Source: JADCCX01 sp051649305 (lineage in GTDB: Bacteria; Pseudomonadota; Alphaproteobacteria; Rhizobiales; Beijerinckiaceae). Taken from it: a stretch of DNA of 64,000 nt. Below, in pieces: positions 8,393 through 16,735 of the stretch. The DNA lies in NCBI GenBank assembly GCA_051649305.1, contig JBOFGV010000004.1, positions 24,918-88,917 on the forward strand, written 5' to 3'. The notes under the pieces are model-generated. The model saw nothing but the letters and a program-made list of their open reading frames with translations, ran no database searches and was not told the origin of the DNA. Position numbers and translations under genes: made by a program. Positions within the stretch are counted from its first letter, which is position 1. Each line of letters starts with the position of its first letter.

Positions 8393-9103
8393 ATGTCGAT
8401 TGCCCCCCTCAATCCGCGAGACTGGTCATCCCAGCCCACCTATGTTGACGGTGGTTATCGTTCAACGGGATTGCGCGGGCCAACGAGGCCACTGATCCCG
8501 TTGAAGCCAGCGCTGTCAGCTCTTGCAGGCCCGGTGTTTGGCCACGAACTTCTGGGTGTGAACGATGGCAATCTCACTCTCAATGGCCGAAAGGACCATG
8601 ATCCCCTTGGGGAGCGCATCATCGTCACTGGCCGTGTGCTGGATGAAAGCGGACGACCTGTTCCGGGCACACTTATCGAAATCTGGCAGGCGAATTCCGC
8701 TGGTCGCTACATTCATAAAACAGACCAGCACGCTGCGCCGCTTGATCCCAACTTCTTTGGAGGAGGGCGCTGCATAACAGATGCCGAGGGGCGGTATCGC
8801 TTTCTCACCATCAAGCCGGGCGCATATCCATGGGGCAACCATTTCAACGCTTGGCGACCAAACCACATCCATTTTTCATTGTTCGGGCATCATTTTGCCA
8901 CCCGGCTTGTAACGCAAATGTATTTTCCCGGTGACCCGCTTTTGCTGCTTGATCCGATTTTTCTCGGCGTGCCGGAGAAATCCCGCAACCGCATGGTCGC
9001 CACGTTTTCCATTGATGTGACCGAGGAAGGTTACGCCCTTGGCTATGTCTTTGACATCGTGCTGCGCGGAACCAACGAAACCCTGTGGGAGACGCACCGA
9101 TGA
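8393..9103 (+). CDS. pcaH: protocatechuate 3,4-dioxygenase beta subunit
   Basis: This 236-residue subunit carries the catalytic non-haem ferric iron that cleaves protocatechuate between its hydroxyl groups to 3-carboxy-cis,cis-muconate. The iron-binding region is visible as AYPWGNHFNAWRPNHIHFS, which supplies a Tyr and the paired His ligands. The intradiol-dioxygenase core RVLDESGRPVPGTLIEIWQANSAGRY precedes it. Its stop overlaps the pcaG start as ATGA. The later beta-ketoadipate genes (pcaB, pcaC, pcaD) are not in this window. Confidence 0.95.
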   Translation: MSIAPLNPRDWSSQPTYVDGGYRSTGLRGPTRPLIPLKPALSALAGPVFGHELLGVNDGNLTLNGRKDHDPLGERIIVTGRVLDESGRPVPGTLIEIWQANSAGRYIHKTDQHAAPLDPNFFGGGRCITDAEGRYRFLTIKPGAYPWGNHFNAWRPNHIHFSLFGHHFATRLVTQMYFPGDPLLLLDPIFLGVPEKSRNRMVATFSIDVTEEGYALGYVFDIVLRGTNETLWETHR

Positions 9104-9690
9104 GCGCCGAAAAACCACCACTTCTTGGTCAGACACCCTCTCAGACGGTGGGGCCTTTTTTCGCTTATGGTCTTACGCCAGTCCAGTATGGCTATGCCTT
9201 TACTGCGGTTATGGATTCGACCGTCGCCGAGGCTTCTGCTGCAGGCACACACATTCGCATTGAAGGCTGCGTGTTTGATGGCAAGGGCGAAGTCATCACC
9301 GACGCTATGATCGAAATCTGGCAGGCGGATTCAGAAGGCCGCTATGTGCGGGAGCGTGGCGCCAACAGTGGCTTTGTTGGCTTTGGACGCTGCGGAACTG
9401 GCACAGATGCTGAAGGCAAGTTCTGGTTCACCACCATCAAACCCGGTGTCATTGCTGCTGGGCAAGCACCGCACATAAACGTCACGGTCATGATGCGCGG
9501 CTTGCTGCTGCATGCCTTCACACGCCTCTATTTTGAGGATGAAACTGAGGCAAATGCTGCTGACGAGGTGCTGCAGACTGTTCCTGCAGACAGGCGCGCA
9601 ACCCTGATGGCAAAGCGCGTATCAGACGGTCTTTATCGTTTTGACATTCACATGCAGGGCGATCAGGAAACGGTTTTCTTTGATCTGTAG
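9100..9690 (+). CDS. pcaG: protocatechuate 3,4-dioxygenase alpha subunit
   Basis: This 196-residue protein is the non-iron partner of PcaH. It shares the intradiol core (EGCVFDGKGEVITDAMIEIWQADSEGRY) and has the alpha-subunit N-terminus LGQTPSQTVGPFF. In the place where PcaH has the RPNHIH iron ligands it has GQAPHINVTVM. I chose the ATG at 9100, which overlaps the pcaH stop by 4 bp, over an in-frame GTG at 9085. It closes the pobA-pcaH-pcaG operon. Confidence 0.95.
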   Translation: MSAEKPPLLGQTPSQTVGPFFAYGLTPVQYGYAFTAVMDSTVAEASAAGTHIRIEGCVFDGKGEVITDAMIEIWQADSEGRYVRERGANSGFVGFGRCGTGTDAEGKFWFTTIKPGVIAAGQAPHINVTVMMRGLLLHAFTRLYFEDETEANAADEVLQTVPADRRATLMAKRVSDGLYRFDIHMQGDQETVFFDL

Positions 9691-9740
9691 CATGTGGATA
9701 TGGCACAAAGTGCCGTTACTTAAACCAGACTTCCAGAATC

Positions 9741-10661
9741 ATGACTACGTCACAACACTTTGATGTCGCTGCTTTTTATGTGTTTCAGCCACTGGCTGAT
9801 CACGCCGCTCTGCGGCTGCCCATACTCGCGTTGTGCCAGCAGCAGGATATCAAAGGCATTCTTTTGCTTGCGCCAGAAGGTTTGAACGGGACTCTGGCCG
9901 GCAGGCCTGAAGCATTGAGGCGCGCGCTGGAAGGCATTGCGGCAATCGCCAGAACACCGCCATTGCCCGTCAAGCTTTCTCATGCCGCAACGCAGCCGTT
10001 CAAACGCATGAAGGTGCGGTTGAAGCAGGAGATCGTCACCATTGGCGACACAACGGTTGATCCACTACAGCAGGTTGGAACCTATGTGGAGCCAGAGGAT
10101 TGGAACGCTCTGCTGGCTGATCCTGATATCGTTCTCATCGATACGCGCAATGGTTTCGAATATGATTTCGGCACTTTCAAGGGGGCCATCGATCCCAAAA
10201 CAACATCGTTCGGTGAGTTTCCGGATTTTGTGAAAGCGACGCTTGACCCAGCCCGACACCGCAAGGTGGCCATGTTCTGCACCGGTGGCATTCGCTGCGA
10301 GAAGGCCTCCAGCTATATGCTGCGCGAAGGTTTTGACGAGGTCTTCCATCTGAAAGGCGGGATTCTCGCCTACCTTGAAAGGGTAAAGCCTGAGGACAGC
10401 TTGTGGGAAGGCAGTTGCTTTGTCTTCGATGAGCGTGTTTCTCTCGGGCATGGTCTGGAAGTCGTTGGTGTCCAGAAATGCCTGAACTGCGATCATCCCT
10501 TGTCAGCGGAAGCCTTGCTGTCTCCGCACTACGAGGAAGGCGTCAGCTGCCCTGCCTGTTTTGCCGATTTGACTGAGGAGCGAAAAGCCTCCGCGCGGGA
10601 GCGGCAGAAACAGATCAAGCTTGCGGAAAAAGCAGGTCGCAAGCATCTCGGGCCACAATAA
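9741..10661 (+). CDS. trhO: tRNA uridine(34) hydroxylase TrhO (rhodanese-domain YceA family)
   Basis: This 306-residue protein has the TrhO layout: an N-terminal acylphosphatase-like domain, a central rhodanese domain and a C-terminal cysteine-rich tail. The rhodanese active-site loop is CTGGIRCEK, including the catalytic second cysteine, within the segment AMFCTGGIRCEKASSYML. The tail holds CLNCDHPL and CPAC, a probable metal site. TrhO oxidises tRNA uridine 34 to 5-hydroxyuridine. The gene stands alone, 50 bp after pcaG and convergent with dinB. Confidence 0.92.
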   Translation: MTTSQHFDVAAFYVFQPLADHAALRLPILALCQQQDIKGILLLAPEGLNGTLAGRPEALRRALEGIAAIARTPPLPVKLSHAATQPFKRMKVRLKQEIVTIGDTTVDPLQQVGTYVEPEDWNALLADPDIVLIDTRNGFEYDFGTFKGAIDPKTTSFGEFPDFVKATLDPARHRKVAMFCTGGIRCEKASSYMLREGFDEVFHLKGGILAYLERVKPEDSLWEGSCFVFDERVSLGHGLEVVGVQKCLNCDHPLSAEALLSPHYEEGVSCPACFADLTEERKASARERQKQIKLAEKAGRKHLGPQ

Positions 10662-10667
10662 CAGCTT

Positions 10668-11924
10668 CTATTTCTTGCCAATCGCTGTGCCGCGTATGAC
10701 GGCCTTGTTGCCGAATTTGGCGCGGATGGCATCAAGCGCCGTCTCTGTGGCCAGATCGCGCTTCAGATCATGATCCAGCAAATCGCCCCGGTCAGCCTCG
10801 GTGGCTGGCACAAGGTTGGATACACCCACGCCAATGAGGCGAAAGGCTGTCCTGCCCTTTGCTTCCGGTGCCAGCATTTCTTTGGCAGCGTCAAAAATGC
10901 GCTTGGCCAATTGTGTTGCTGGGCCAGTTCGCGAGCGTGAAACCAGTTTGAAGTCGCTTGTCTTCAGTTTGAGTGTGATGGTTGTTCCGGCGAGTTGCTG
11001 TTTCTGCAAACGGCGATGAACCTTCTCGGAAAGATCCCAGAGAATGGGCAATAATGATTCAAAATCGCGGATATCTTCATTAAATGTTGTTTCGGCTGAC
11101 ACGCTTTTGGTGTCACGCTCCGGCTGCACTTTTCGGGTGTCGATGCCGCGCGACAGGCGGAACAATCGCCCGCCTTCTGATCCATACCTGCGGAAGAGAT
11201 CAGCCTCCTCGTGTCGGCGCAGATCGCCGATGAGGCGAATGCCATCTTTCTCAAGGCGCTCACGCATGGATTTACCGACGCCCCAGATGGTGCCAACCGG
11301 CTTTGGTGCCAGAAATTCCAATGTTTCGGCTTTGCCAATAACTGAAAACCCCTTGGGCTTGTCGAGATCAGAAGCAATCTTGGCCAGAAACTTGTTGTGT
11401 GACAGGCCAATTGAAACCGAGATGCCAACATCCCGCTGCACATCTTTCGCAAAGCGTGCCAGCACCTCAACCGGCGGCGCATTGTGCAGGCGCTCTGTGC
11501 CGGTCAAATCCAGAAATGCTTCATCAATCGACAGCGGCTCAACCTGCGGTGTCAATGTCAGCATTTTCTCGCGCACGGCGCGTCCTGCGATGCTGTATTT
11601 TTCCATGCTGGGGGGAATGACGACGGCATGCGGGCAGGCTTTCAGCGCCTTGAACATCGGCATGGCGGAATGCACGCCAAAGGTGCGGGCGATGTAACAG
11701 GCTGTTGCCACGACACCGCGCTGTCTTCCGCCAATAATCACCGGCTTGTCATTGAGGGCAGGGTTGTCGCGTTTTTCGACAGCTGCAAAAAAGGCATCGC
11801 AATCTATATGCGCAATGGAAAGATCATCCTGTTCGGGATGGTTGAGAATACGCGGGCTGCCACAATGGGTGCAGCGTAAAGTGCTGCCGCTGCGCTTTAG
11901 ACAATCGCGGCATAGAATGGTCAT
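10668..11924 (-). CDS. dinB: DNA polymerase IV (Y family)
   Basis: This 418-residue translesion polymerase has the Y-family catalytic motifs IAHIDCDAFFAAVE and SIDEAFLDLTG, which supply the acidic metal ligands. They are followed by the helix-hairpin-helix thumb and a little-finger domain with TLKLKTSDF. An N-terminal extension of about 35 residues carries C-x2-C-x9-C-x2-C (residues 5, 8, 18, 21), a zinc-ribbon-like feature seen in many Hyphomicrobiales DinB proteins. I saw no GTTC-N7-GTTC LexA box upstream. The DUF3572 gene ends only 3 bp before its start, so the two are probably co-transcribed. Confidence 0.94.
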   Translation of the reverse strand: MTILCRDCLKRSGSTLRCTHCGSPRILNHPEQDDLSIAHIDCDAFFAAVEKRDNPALNDKPVIIGGRQRGVVATACYIARTFGVHSAMPMFKALKACPHAVVIPPSMEKYSIAGRAVREKMLTLTPQVEPLSIDEAFLDLTGTERLHNAPPVEVLARFAKDVQRDVGISVSIGLSHNKFLAKIASDLDKPKGFSVIGKAETLEFLAPKPVGTIWGVGKSMRERLEKDGIRLIGDLRRHEEADLFRRYGSEGGRLFRLSRGIDTRKVQPERDTKSVSAETTFNEDIRDFESLLPILWDLSEKVHRRLQKQQLAGTTITLKLKTSDFKLVSRSRTGPATQLAKRIFDAAKEMLAPEAKGRTAFRLIGVGVSNLVPATEADRGDLLDHDLKRDLATETALDAIRAKFGNKAVIRGTAIGKK

Positions 11925-11927
11925 GAA

Positions 11928-12233
11928 CTAGGCGTCTTCGCGCTCATGCGGTGGTCCTGACAGGAGGTGTTGCGCCCGCATGATCTTTTCGGGCGCAAGT
12001 CCCTGGTTGGCTGCAAAAGCCAGAAGCAGTGATTCGTTGTCGGCAATGTGGTTGACAATTTGGCCCAGAAAGTGCGGTTCCTGTGCAGCAGCACGCAGGT
12101 TTTCGGGCCCAAGGCCGGTTAATGCCAGGAATTTTTCCAGTTTTTCAGGGTCTCCAGCGATGAATCCCAGTGCCTGAACTGCGATTTCTTCCGCATCCTC
12201 ACGATTTATGCGAAGATTTTCCCTGCGCAGCAT
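11928..12233 (-). CDS. DUF3572 family protein
   Basis: This 101-residue, acidic, helical protein matches the DUF3572 family of alphaproteobacteria, as shown by EDAEEIAVQALGFIAGDPEKLEKFLALTGL and the later FLGQIVNHIADNESLLLAF. No enzymatic residues or membrane segments are apparent and the function is unknown. It lies directly upstream of dinB on the same strand and diverges from divK. Confidence 0.85.
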   Translation of the reverse strand: MLRRENLRINREDAEEIAVQALGFIAGDPEKLEKFLALTGLGPENLRAAAQEPHFLGQIVNHIADNESLLLAFAANQGLAPEKIMRAQHLLSGPPHEREDA

Positions 12234-12326
12234 GTTCCTTTGCCTTTCATCAACCCTTCGCTGTTAACACTTAACAACGAAATGAAATGAATCGACAGGC
12301 GTTTCGCACGTCGACGGGGTTATAGC

Positions 12327-12698
12327 ATGCCTAAAACTGTCCTGATCGTCGAGGACAACGAGCTCAATATGAAGCTCTTCAACGATTTGCTGGAGGCGCG
12401 GGGGTACCGTGTCCTGCAAACACGCAGCGGGCACGAGGTGCTTTCGCTTGCGCGCGCCCATATGCCCAATCTCATCCTGATGGATATTCAGTTGCCGGAA
12501 ATATCCGGTCTGGATGTGACCCGGTGGTTAAAGGATGACGATACACTCAAATCCATCCCGGTTATCGCCATCACCGCTTTTGCGATGAAGGGGGATGAAG
12601 ACCGTATCCGCGCCGGTGGTTGCGAGGGGTATCTTTCCAAGCCTATTTCAATTCCCAAATTTCTTGAAACAATTCAGCATTTTGCCGGAGTAAATTAA
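12327..12698 (+). CDS. divK: cell-cycle response regulator DivK
   Basis: This 123-residue single-domain receiver has the complete phosphorylation site: acidic pair E9-D10, phospho-acceptor D53 (ILMDIQLPE), and K105 in the LSKPIS loop. DivK relays the PleC/DivJ kinase signal to DivL and so controls CtrA activity and asymmetric division in alphaproteobacteria. It has no output domain. The pleD gene begins 1 bp after its stop, the conserved alphaproteobacterial arrangement. Confidence 0.95.
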   Translation: MPKTVLIVEDNELNMKLFNDLLEARGYRVLQTRSGHEVLSLARAHMPNLILMDIQLPEISGLDVTRWLKDDDTLKSIPVIAITAFAMKGDEDRIRAGGCEGYLSKPISIPKFLETIQHFAGVN

Positions 12699-12699
12699 C

Positions 12700-14073
12700 G
12701 TGACAGCACGCATTCTGGTCGTTGACGATCTGCTTCCCAATATCAAGTTGCTGGAAGTGCGTCTTACGGCTGAATATTTTGATGTTCGCACAGCAACCAA
12801 TGGTTTTGATGCCATTGAAATCTGCGAGCGTGGTGACTGCGATATCGTGCTCCTTGATGTGATGATGCCCGGAATTGACGGTTTTGAGGTTTGCCGCAGA
12901 CTGAAAGCCTCGCCCAATACAGCGCATTTGCCCGTTATCATGGTGACCGCGCTTGACCAGCCAACGGATAGGTTGAAGGGGCTTGAAGCAGGTGCCGATG
13001 ATTTCCTGACCAAGCCTGTCAATGAGGTGGCGCTTCTGGCGCGCGTCAAAAGCCTCATTCGCCTCAAGATGCTGACAGATGAATTGCGCACCCGTGCGGC
13101 TTCGTCGCGCGATGTGGGGCTCGATGATCCGAACACTATAGCCCTGGCAGAAAATGGCCTTGATGGGCGCATTCTGATTGTTGACGATCGCGCCACATCC
13201 TACGAACGTTTACTGGCAACCCTGAGCCAGATGCACACAGTTGAGATTGAATCAAACCCGCAGGCGGCGCTGCTGCGCATTCCTGAAGGCAACTATGATC
13301 TGGTTATGGTCAGCCTTGGTCTTGAAAACTACGATGGCCTGCGTTTGTGCAGTCAGTTGCGCTCGCTGGAGCGCACCCGCAAACTGCCGTTGCTTTTGAT
13401 TGCAGATATGGATGACGAAGCGCGCGTCCATCGTGGTTTGGAAATCGGGGTCAACGACTACCTGACCAGACCTGTGGACCGCAATGAAATGCTGGCGCGT
13501 GTGCGCACGCAGATCCGCCGCAAGCGCTATATCGACAGCTTGAGCGAAACAGTTCAGCAATCCATGGAAGCGGCGATTATCGATCCGCTCACCGGCATGA
13601 ACAACCGCCGCTACATGCAGAGCCATCTGACCGCTCTGACATCCGAAGCGGCCAACCACGGTATGCCTTTCTCCCTCATGATCCTTGATATCGACCACTT
13701 CAAGCAGGTGAACGACAGCTGGGGCCATGATGCCGGTGACGAGGTTCTGAAAGAATTCGCAAGTCGCATCAGTAAGTCCGTGCGCGGCGTTGATATGGCC
13801 TGTCGCTCCGGTGGTGAGGAATTTGTGGTGCTTTTGCCAGAAACCGAAACCCATATTGCTGCATTGGTTGCTGACCGCATCAGGACCAAGGTTGAGAACA
13901 AGCCTTTTCCCATTTACGGCGGGAAGAAGTATATCTCCGTCACGGTTTCCATCGGCGTCTCGGGCTACAAGTCCGGACATACGACAGCCGACGCCCTGAT
14001 GAAGAGGGCTGACGAAGCGCTCTACAAAGCCAAGAAAGAAGGCCGCAACCGCGTTGTAGCCGCTGCCGCGTAA
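12700..14073 (+). CDS. pleD: diguanylate cyclase response regulator PleD
   Basis: This 457-residue protein has two receiver domains followed by a GGDEF domain. The first receiver (about 1-120) has the phosphorylatable Asp in VLLDVMMPG. The second (about 150-270) is degenerate, with VSLGLENYDG where the phospho-acceptor should be, as in Caulobacter PleD, where it serves dimerisation. The cyclase active site is GGEEF, preceded five residues earlier by an RxxD inhibitory site (RGVD), so product inhibition by c-di-GMP is expected. Translation starts at a GTG, 1 bp after divK. Confidence 0.95.
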   Translation: MTARILVVDDLLPNIKLLEVRLTAEYFDVRTATNGFDAIEICERGDCDIVLLDVMMPGIDGFEVCRRLKASPNTAHLPVIMVTALDQPTDRLKGLEAGADDFLTKPVNEVALLARVKSLIRLKMLTDELRTRAASSRDVGLDDPNTIALAENGLDGRILIVDDRATSYERLLATLSQMHTVEIESNPQAALLRIPEGNYDLVMVSLGLENYDGLRLCSQLRSLERTRKLPLLLIADMDDEARVHRGLEIGVNDYLTRPVDRNEMLARVRTQIRRKRYIDSLSETVQQSMEAAIIDPLTGMNNRRYMQSHLTALTSEAANHGMPFSLMILDIDHFKQVNDSWGHDAGDEVLKEFASRISKSVRGVDMACRSGGEEFVVLLPETETHIAALVADRIRTKVENKPFPIYGGKKYISVTVSIGVSGYKSGHTTADALMKRADEALYKAKKEGRNRVVAAAA

Positions 14074-14076
14074 AAC

Positions 14077-14502
14077 TCAGTGCTTTGAAAATTCAAAGGT
14101 AACTGCAGTTTCGTTGCATTGAACGGACAATTGATTGGCTGTTGCCAATTTCAGCCACTCTGCCTCTGAAGCAATGACAATAATCGGGCAAAGGATGTTG
14201 TAGAGTTCGGCTGCTACAATTGCACCTGTGACGACGATTGCATCGCGCTGGCGCATCAGAATGGCCGCCGGCGCGGTGCCTGCCCGGATCGCCTCAGCAA
14301 GAACGGACGAGCCGGACGATGATCCACGACCGGCCTCCATCATCAGAATGCATCCTGCCAGATTAAGCCCGTGGTCTGGATGATGCTGGTCTATGATGTT
14401 GCCAGTGGTGGAATCATACCCGCCCCAGAAACTGAGTGGCGTCTGCAAGAGCACAGGCTTGCCTGCCGCTTTTCCGGGGATCAGTGCAATGGCAGTCGTC
14501 AT
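14077..14502 (-). CDS. aconitase X small (swivelling) subunit, DUF126 family
   Basis: This 141-residue protein matches the aconitase X swivelling-domain family. The key segment is GCILMMEAGRGSSSGSSVLAEAI, with the glycine/serine-rich loop that contributes to the active site. I chose the ATG at 14502 because it overlaps the stop of the large-subunit gene by 4 bp (ATGA); the frame can be extended upstream but that would run into the large subunit. It would act together with the adjacent large subunit as a two-chain enzyme. Confidence 0.88.
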   Translation of the reverse strand: MTTAIALIPGKAAGKPVLLQTPLSFWGGYDSTTGNIIDQHHPDHGLNLAGCILMMEAGRGSSSGSSVLAEAIRAGTAPAAILMRQRDAIVVTGAIVAAELYNILCPIIVIASEAEWLKLATANQLSVQCNETAVTFEFSKH

Positions 14503-15740
14503 TGGCGCACCAATTGCCCTTTCTCGGCAGAAAAGACGCATTCTTCCAGTGATCCGAAGATGACATCAATATTGAGATTGCCTGGTGCATAATGCGCCCA
14601 TTTGCCGGAATTGGTCATCACAACGCCGTCTAGATTGCGCATAATGCTGGTGACATAGGTGCAGGTATCTACCACAAGGGTAACGCCTTGCGCCTGCAAC
14701 GACTGCTCCCAACCGCGTTTTTGAAGCTCTTTCAATGTGTCACGCCCGGTGTTGATATAGATATCGGAGCGAAAGGATTTTCCATCGACCAGCGGCATCA
14801 GTTTTTCGAACTCTTTTATCGAGAAGTGAGGCGTGCCCAATGCAACCGCCGCGATGGAAGCTCCAGGCTTCGCGGTTGTCAGGGTGTCCAGTATGGCTTT
14901 CAGGGCTGTGCTGTCGAGTGTTGCAATGACCGGCGCATGCTGGCCATGTGTCGCAGCCTCAAGTGTCGGCGCTTCCGGTGTTAGACCAACAGCATGGAAC
15001 ATGCCTACTGCGCCTGAGGAGGCTGCCACTGCACCAAGAGCCTTCAGGTCGTCTTCCGTGATCGTTTTGGGTAGGCCTGTTATGGCTGCAACATTGGTGC
15101 CCGCCAAAGTGCCAAGCACGTGACCCGTTGCAACAGCGAGAGCATCAGACGCCATGCCTTCAGTATCATTGATCTCAATAACGATGGTTGCGCGACGATT
15201 CTCTGTGCGGTGCAGACCGTAGTCGGGCACACGGCCTGTGATAGCGCAACACAAATCAATGAAGTCGCCATAGCGGTTTGTGCGTGCGCCAAGAACAGAG
15301 TTGGCGAAGACAATGGCGTTGGATTCTGCCCAGGCGATTTGCTCGCCAAGAAACGGACGGAAGATCGTCTGATAAGGCGCGCAGGTGAAAGTGGATATAC
15401 ACCCCAGTTCTTCATGCGCACGCATCAACCGCGCGCCAGCTGTACCCAGAGCATCAGGTCCATTGAAGAGTTCGGGGTGAATGAGATCAACCGAGCCAAC
15501 ATTGAGCGTGGTAGGGACCTTCACTTTGCCTTTCAGCGCCACGAAGCGCTCGACAAAATCGAGGCTGACTTCTCCGTGATAAAGGCATCCATCAATGTGA
15601 GCGCGGGTGCACGCAATAAAACGCGGCGCTTCAACAGCTTCCGCGAAGCGGACCAGCAGGCGCATGGCCAGTGCGGCTGCTTCACCATGCTCGCCAGAGA
15701 GAAGGGCCCTGTCCAAAGGGTCGAGAGCAACTGACGTCAT
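14499..15740 (-). CDS. aconitase X catalytic (large) subunit
   Basis: This 413-residue protein is the large chain of a type II aconitase X. Recognisable segments are PTTLNVGSVDLIHPELF, FTCAPYQTIFRPFLGEQIAWAESNAI, FANSVLGARTNRYGDFIDLC and, near the C-terminus, VDTCTYV. Characterised bacterial members dehydrate cis-3-hydroxy-L-proline; archaeal members act on mevalonate 5-phosphate. The first is more likely here but is not supported by neighbours, as no proline-catabolism genes are adjacent. The start at 15740 has AAGGA five bases upstream and is preferred over an in-frame extension to 15836. Confidence 0.88.
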   Translation of the reverse strand: MTSVALDPLDRALLSGEHGEAAALAMRLLVRFAEAVEAPRFIACTRAHIDGCLYHGEVSLDFVERFVALKGKVKVPTTLNVGSVDLIHPELFNGPDALGTAGARLMRAHEELGCISTFTCAPYQTIFRPFLGEQIAWAESNAIVFANSVLGARTNRYGDFIDLCCAITGRVPDYGLHRTENRRATIVIEINDTEGMASDALAVATGHVLGTLAGTNVAAITGLPKTITEDDLKALGAVAASSGAVGMFHAVGLTPEAPTLEAATHGQHAPVIATLDSTALKAILDTLTTAKPGASIAAVALGTPHFSIKEFEKLMPLVDGKSFRSDIYINTGRDTLKELQKRGWEQSLQAQGVTLVVDTCTYVTSIMRNLDGVVMTNSGKWAHYAPGNLNIDVIFGSLEECVFSAEKGQLVRQ

Positions 15741-15904
15741 GAAAGTCCTTGTGCAGCAATTACGCTCAATCGAGCAGGTCTGGGGGCATGTTTCAAGGAC
15801 AAAAGGCGCTACATCGCACGCCTCGCAAAGCTTCATCCTGCGGCGTTAGCTTTAAGCCTTTACCCTAACGGCGAAGTCACCATTCGTTTACCATGTCTGT
15901 TAGT

Positions 15905-16144
15905 TGCCCACGCGGATGCGGTGCCGCTATCAGTCGTTGCAAGGGAGCGTTCCAAGACTGAAAGGTCAAAGAGGCGCTTCTGCCCAACACTGCTTCAGGT
16001 CCGCCGCATCTCCTGGATCGATGTTGGGATCGCTGGCGGGAACCATCCAAGAGTGGCCTCCTCGTGGATACCGTTCCCGCCAGCACCCTTTTCCCTCACA
16101 TTCTGTGAAGTTGTCGAGCCGGAGGCAAAACCTCTGGCTTTTTT
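15905..16144 (+). ncRNA. candidate structured non-coding RNA upstream of secG
   Basis: The 467-bp gap between the aconitase X and secG starts holds no convincing protein gene but has unusual secondary-structure potential. GATGCGG at 15915 can pair with CCGCATC at 16004, enclosing a TCAGTC/GACTGA hairpin (15930-15961). A perfect 12-bp stem follows (GCTGGCGGGAAC 16032-16043 with GTTCCCGCCAGC 16073-16084), extended by ATCCA/TGGAT inside. The run ends with a strong intrinsic terminator on the plus strand. That orientation suggests a discrete RNA of about 240 nt. It matches no RNA family I can recall (not tmRNA, SRP RNA or RNase P). The exact 5' end is a guess. Confidence 0.35.
16117..16144 (+). 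terminator. intrinsic terminator before secG
   Basis: AGCCGGAGG pairs with CCTCTGGCT (nine pairs, one G-U) around a CAAAA loop and is followed by six T residues. It cannot serve the aconitase X genes, which run on the other strand, so it implies a plus-strand transcript ending here. Confidence 0.75.
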
Positions 16145-16207
16145 GGCATTGATACCCTACATCGGCTTCCAATCGCTTCTGATACCATTTGCCTGAAAGA
16201 AACTCCC

Positions 16208-16612
16208 ATGGAGACCGTGCTTATCGTTGTTCACCTGCTCATCGTCTCGGCGCTGGCCGTCGTGGTGCTTTTGCAGCGTTCCGAAGGCGGTGGCCTTGGC
16301 ATTGGTGGTGCAAGCTCCGGCCCATCAGGCTTTCTGACTGGACGCGGTCAGGCAAACGTTTTGACACGGACAACAGCCATTCTGGGTGCCGCGTTTTTTG
16401 TGACAAGCCTTATGCTGGCGGTGGTTGCCTCACGCTCTTCGGCGCCAAAATCCATCATTGATGGCCTTGCTCCAACAGCTCCTGCCGTTCCGGGCGCTCC
16501 TGGCGCGCCTGCGACACCCGGATCAGGTGGCGTTCTGGATCAGTTGAACCAGATACAGCGCAATGCGCCAGCCGCACCTCCGGCTGCACCGGCTCCTCCA
16601 ACCGCAAACTGA
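16208..16612 (+). CDS. secG: preprotein translocase subunit SecG
   Basis: This 134-residue inner-membrane protein has two hydrophobic segments (about residues 2-22 and 56-75) separated by the SecG loop, with LLQRSEGGGLGIGGASSG. It is the accessory subunit of the SecYEG channel. The C-terminal 50 residues are a low-complexity Ala/Pro/Gly tail, common in alphaproteobacterial SecG. It precedes pyrG, the usual order in this group, but tpiA, often found just upstream, is absent and the candidate RNA occupies that place. Confidence 0.93.
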   Translation: METVLIVVHLLIVSALAVVVLLQRSEGGGLGIGGASSGPSGFLTGRGQANVLTRTTAILGAAFFVTSLMLAVVASRSSAPKSIIDGLAPTAPAVPGAPGAPATPGSGGVLDQLNQIQRNAPAAPPAAPAPPTAN

Positions 16613-16735
16613 GTGCTGCGGTTGATTTGCTTGCCTCTGCTTTGCTGAGGCAGGTAAAACCCTCTGAATTATTCCCTGTGAATACGGCATTTTACGCTAC
16701 CCGAATCGGGTTGGCGTCCCTAAACGTGGAATCCC

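Noticed and set aside
12264..12275. TTAACACTTAAC upstream of divK as a CtrA site
   Set aside because: The two TTAA blocks are 3 bp apart rather than 7, so the spacing does not fit the CtrA consensus.
15921..16196. Frame of 91 codons before secG
   Set aside because: It lies over the hairpins and terminator of the candidate RNA and its translation has no protein-like features.
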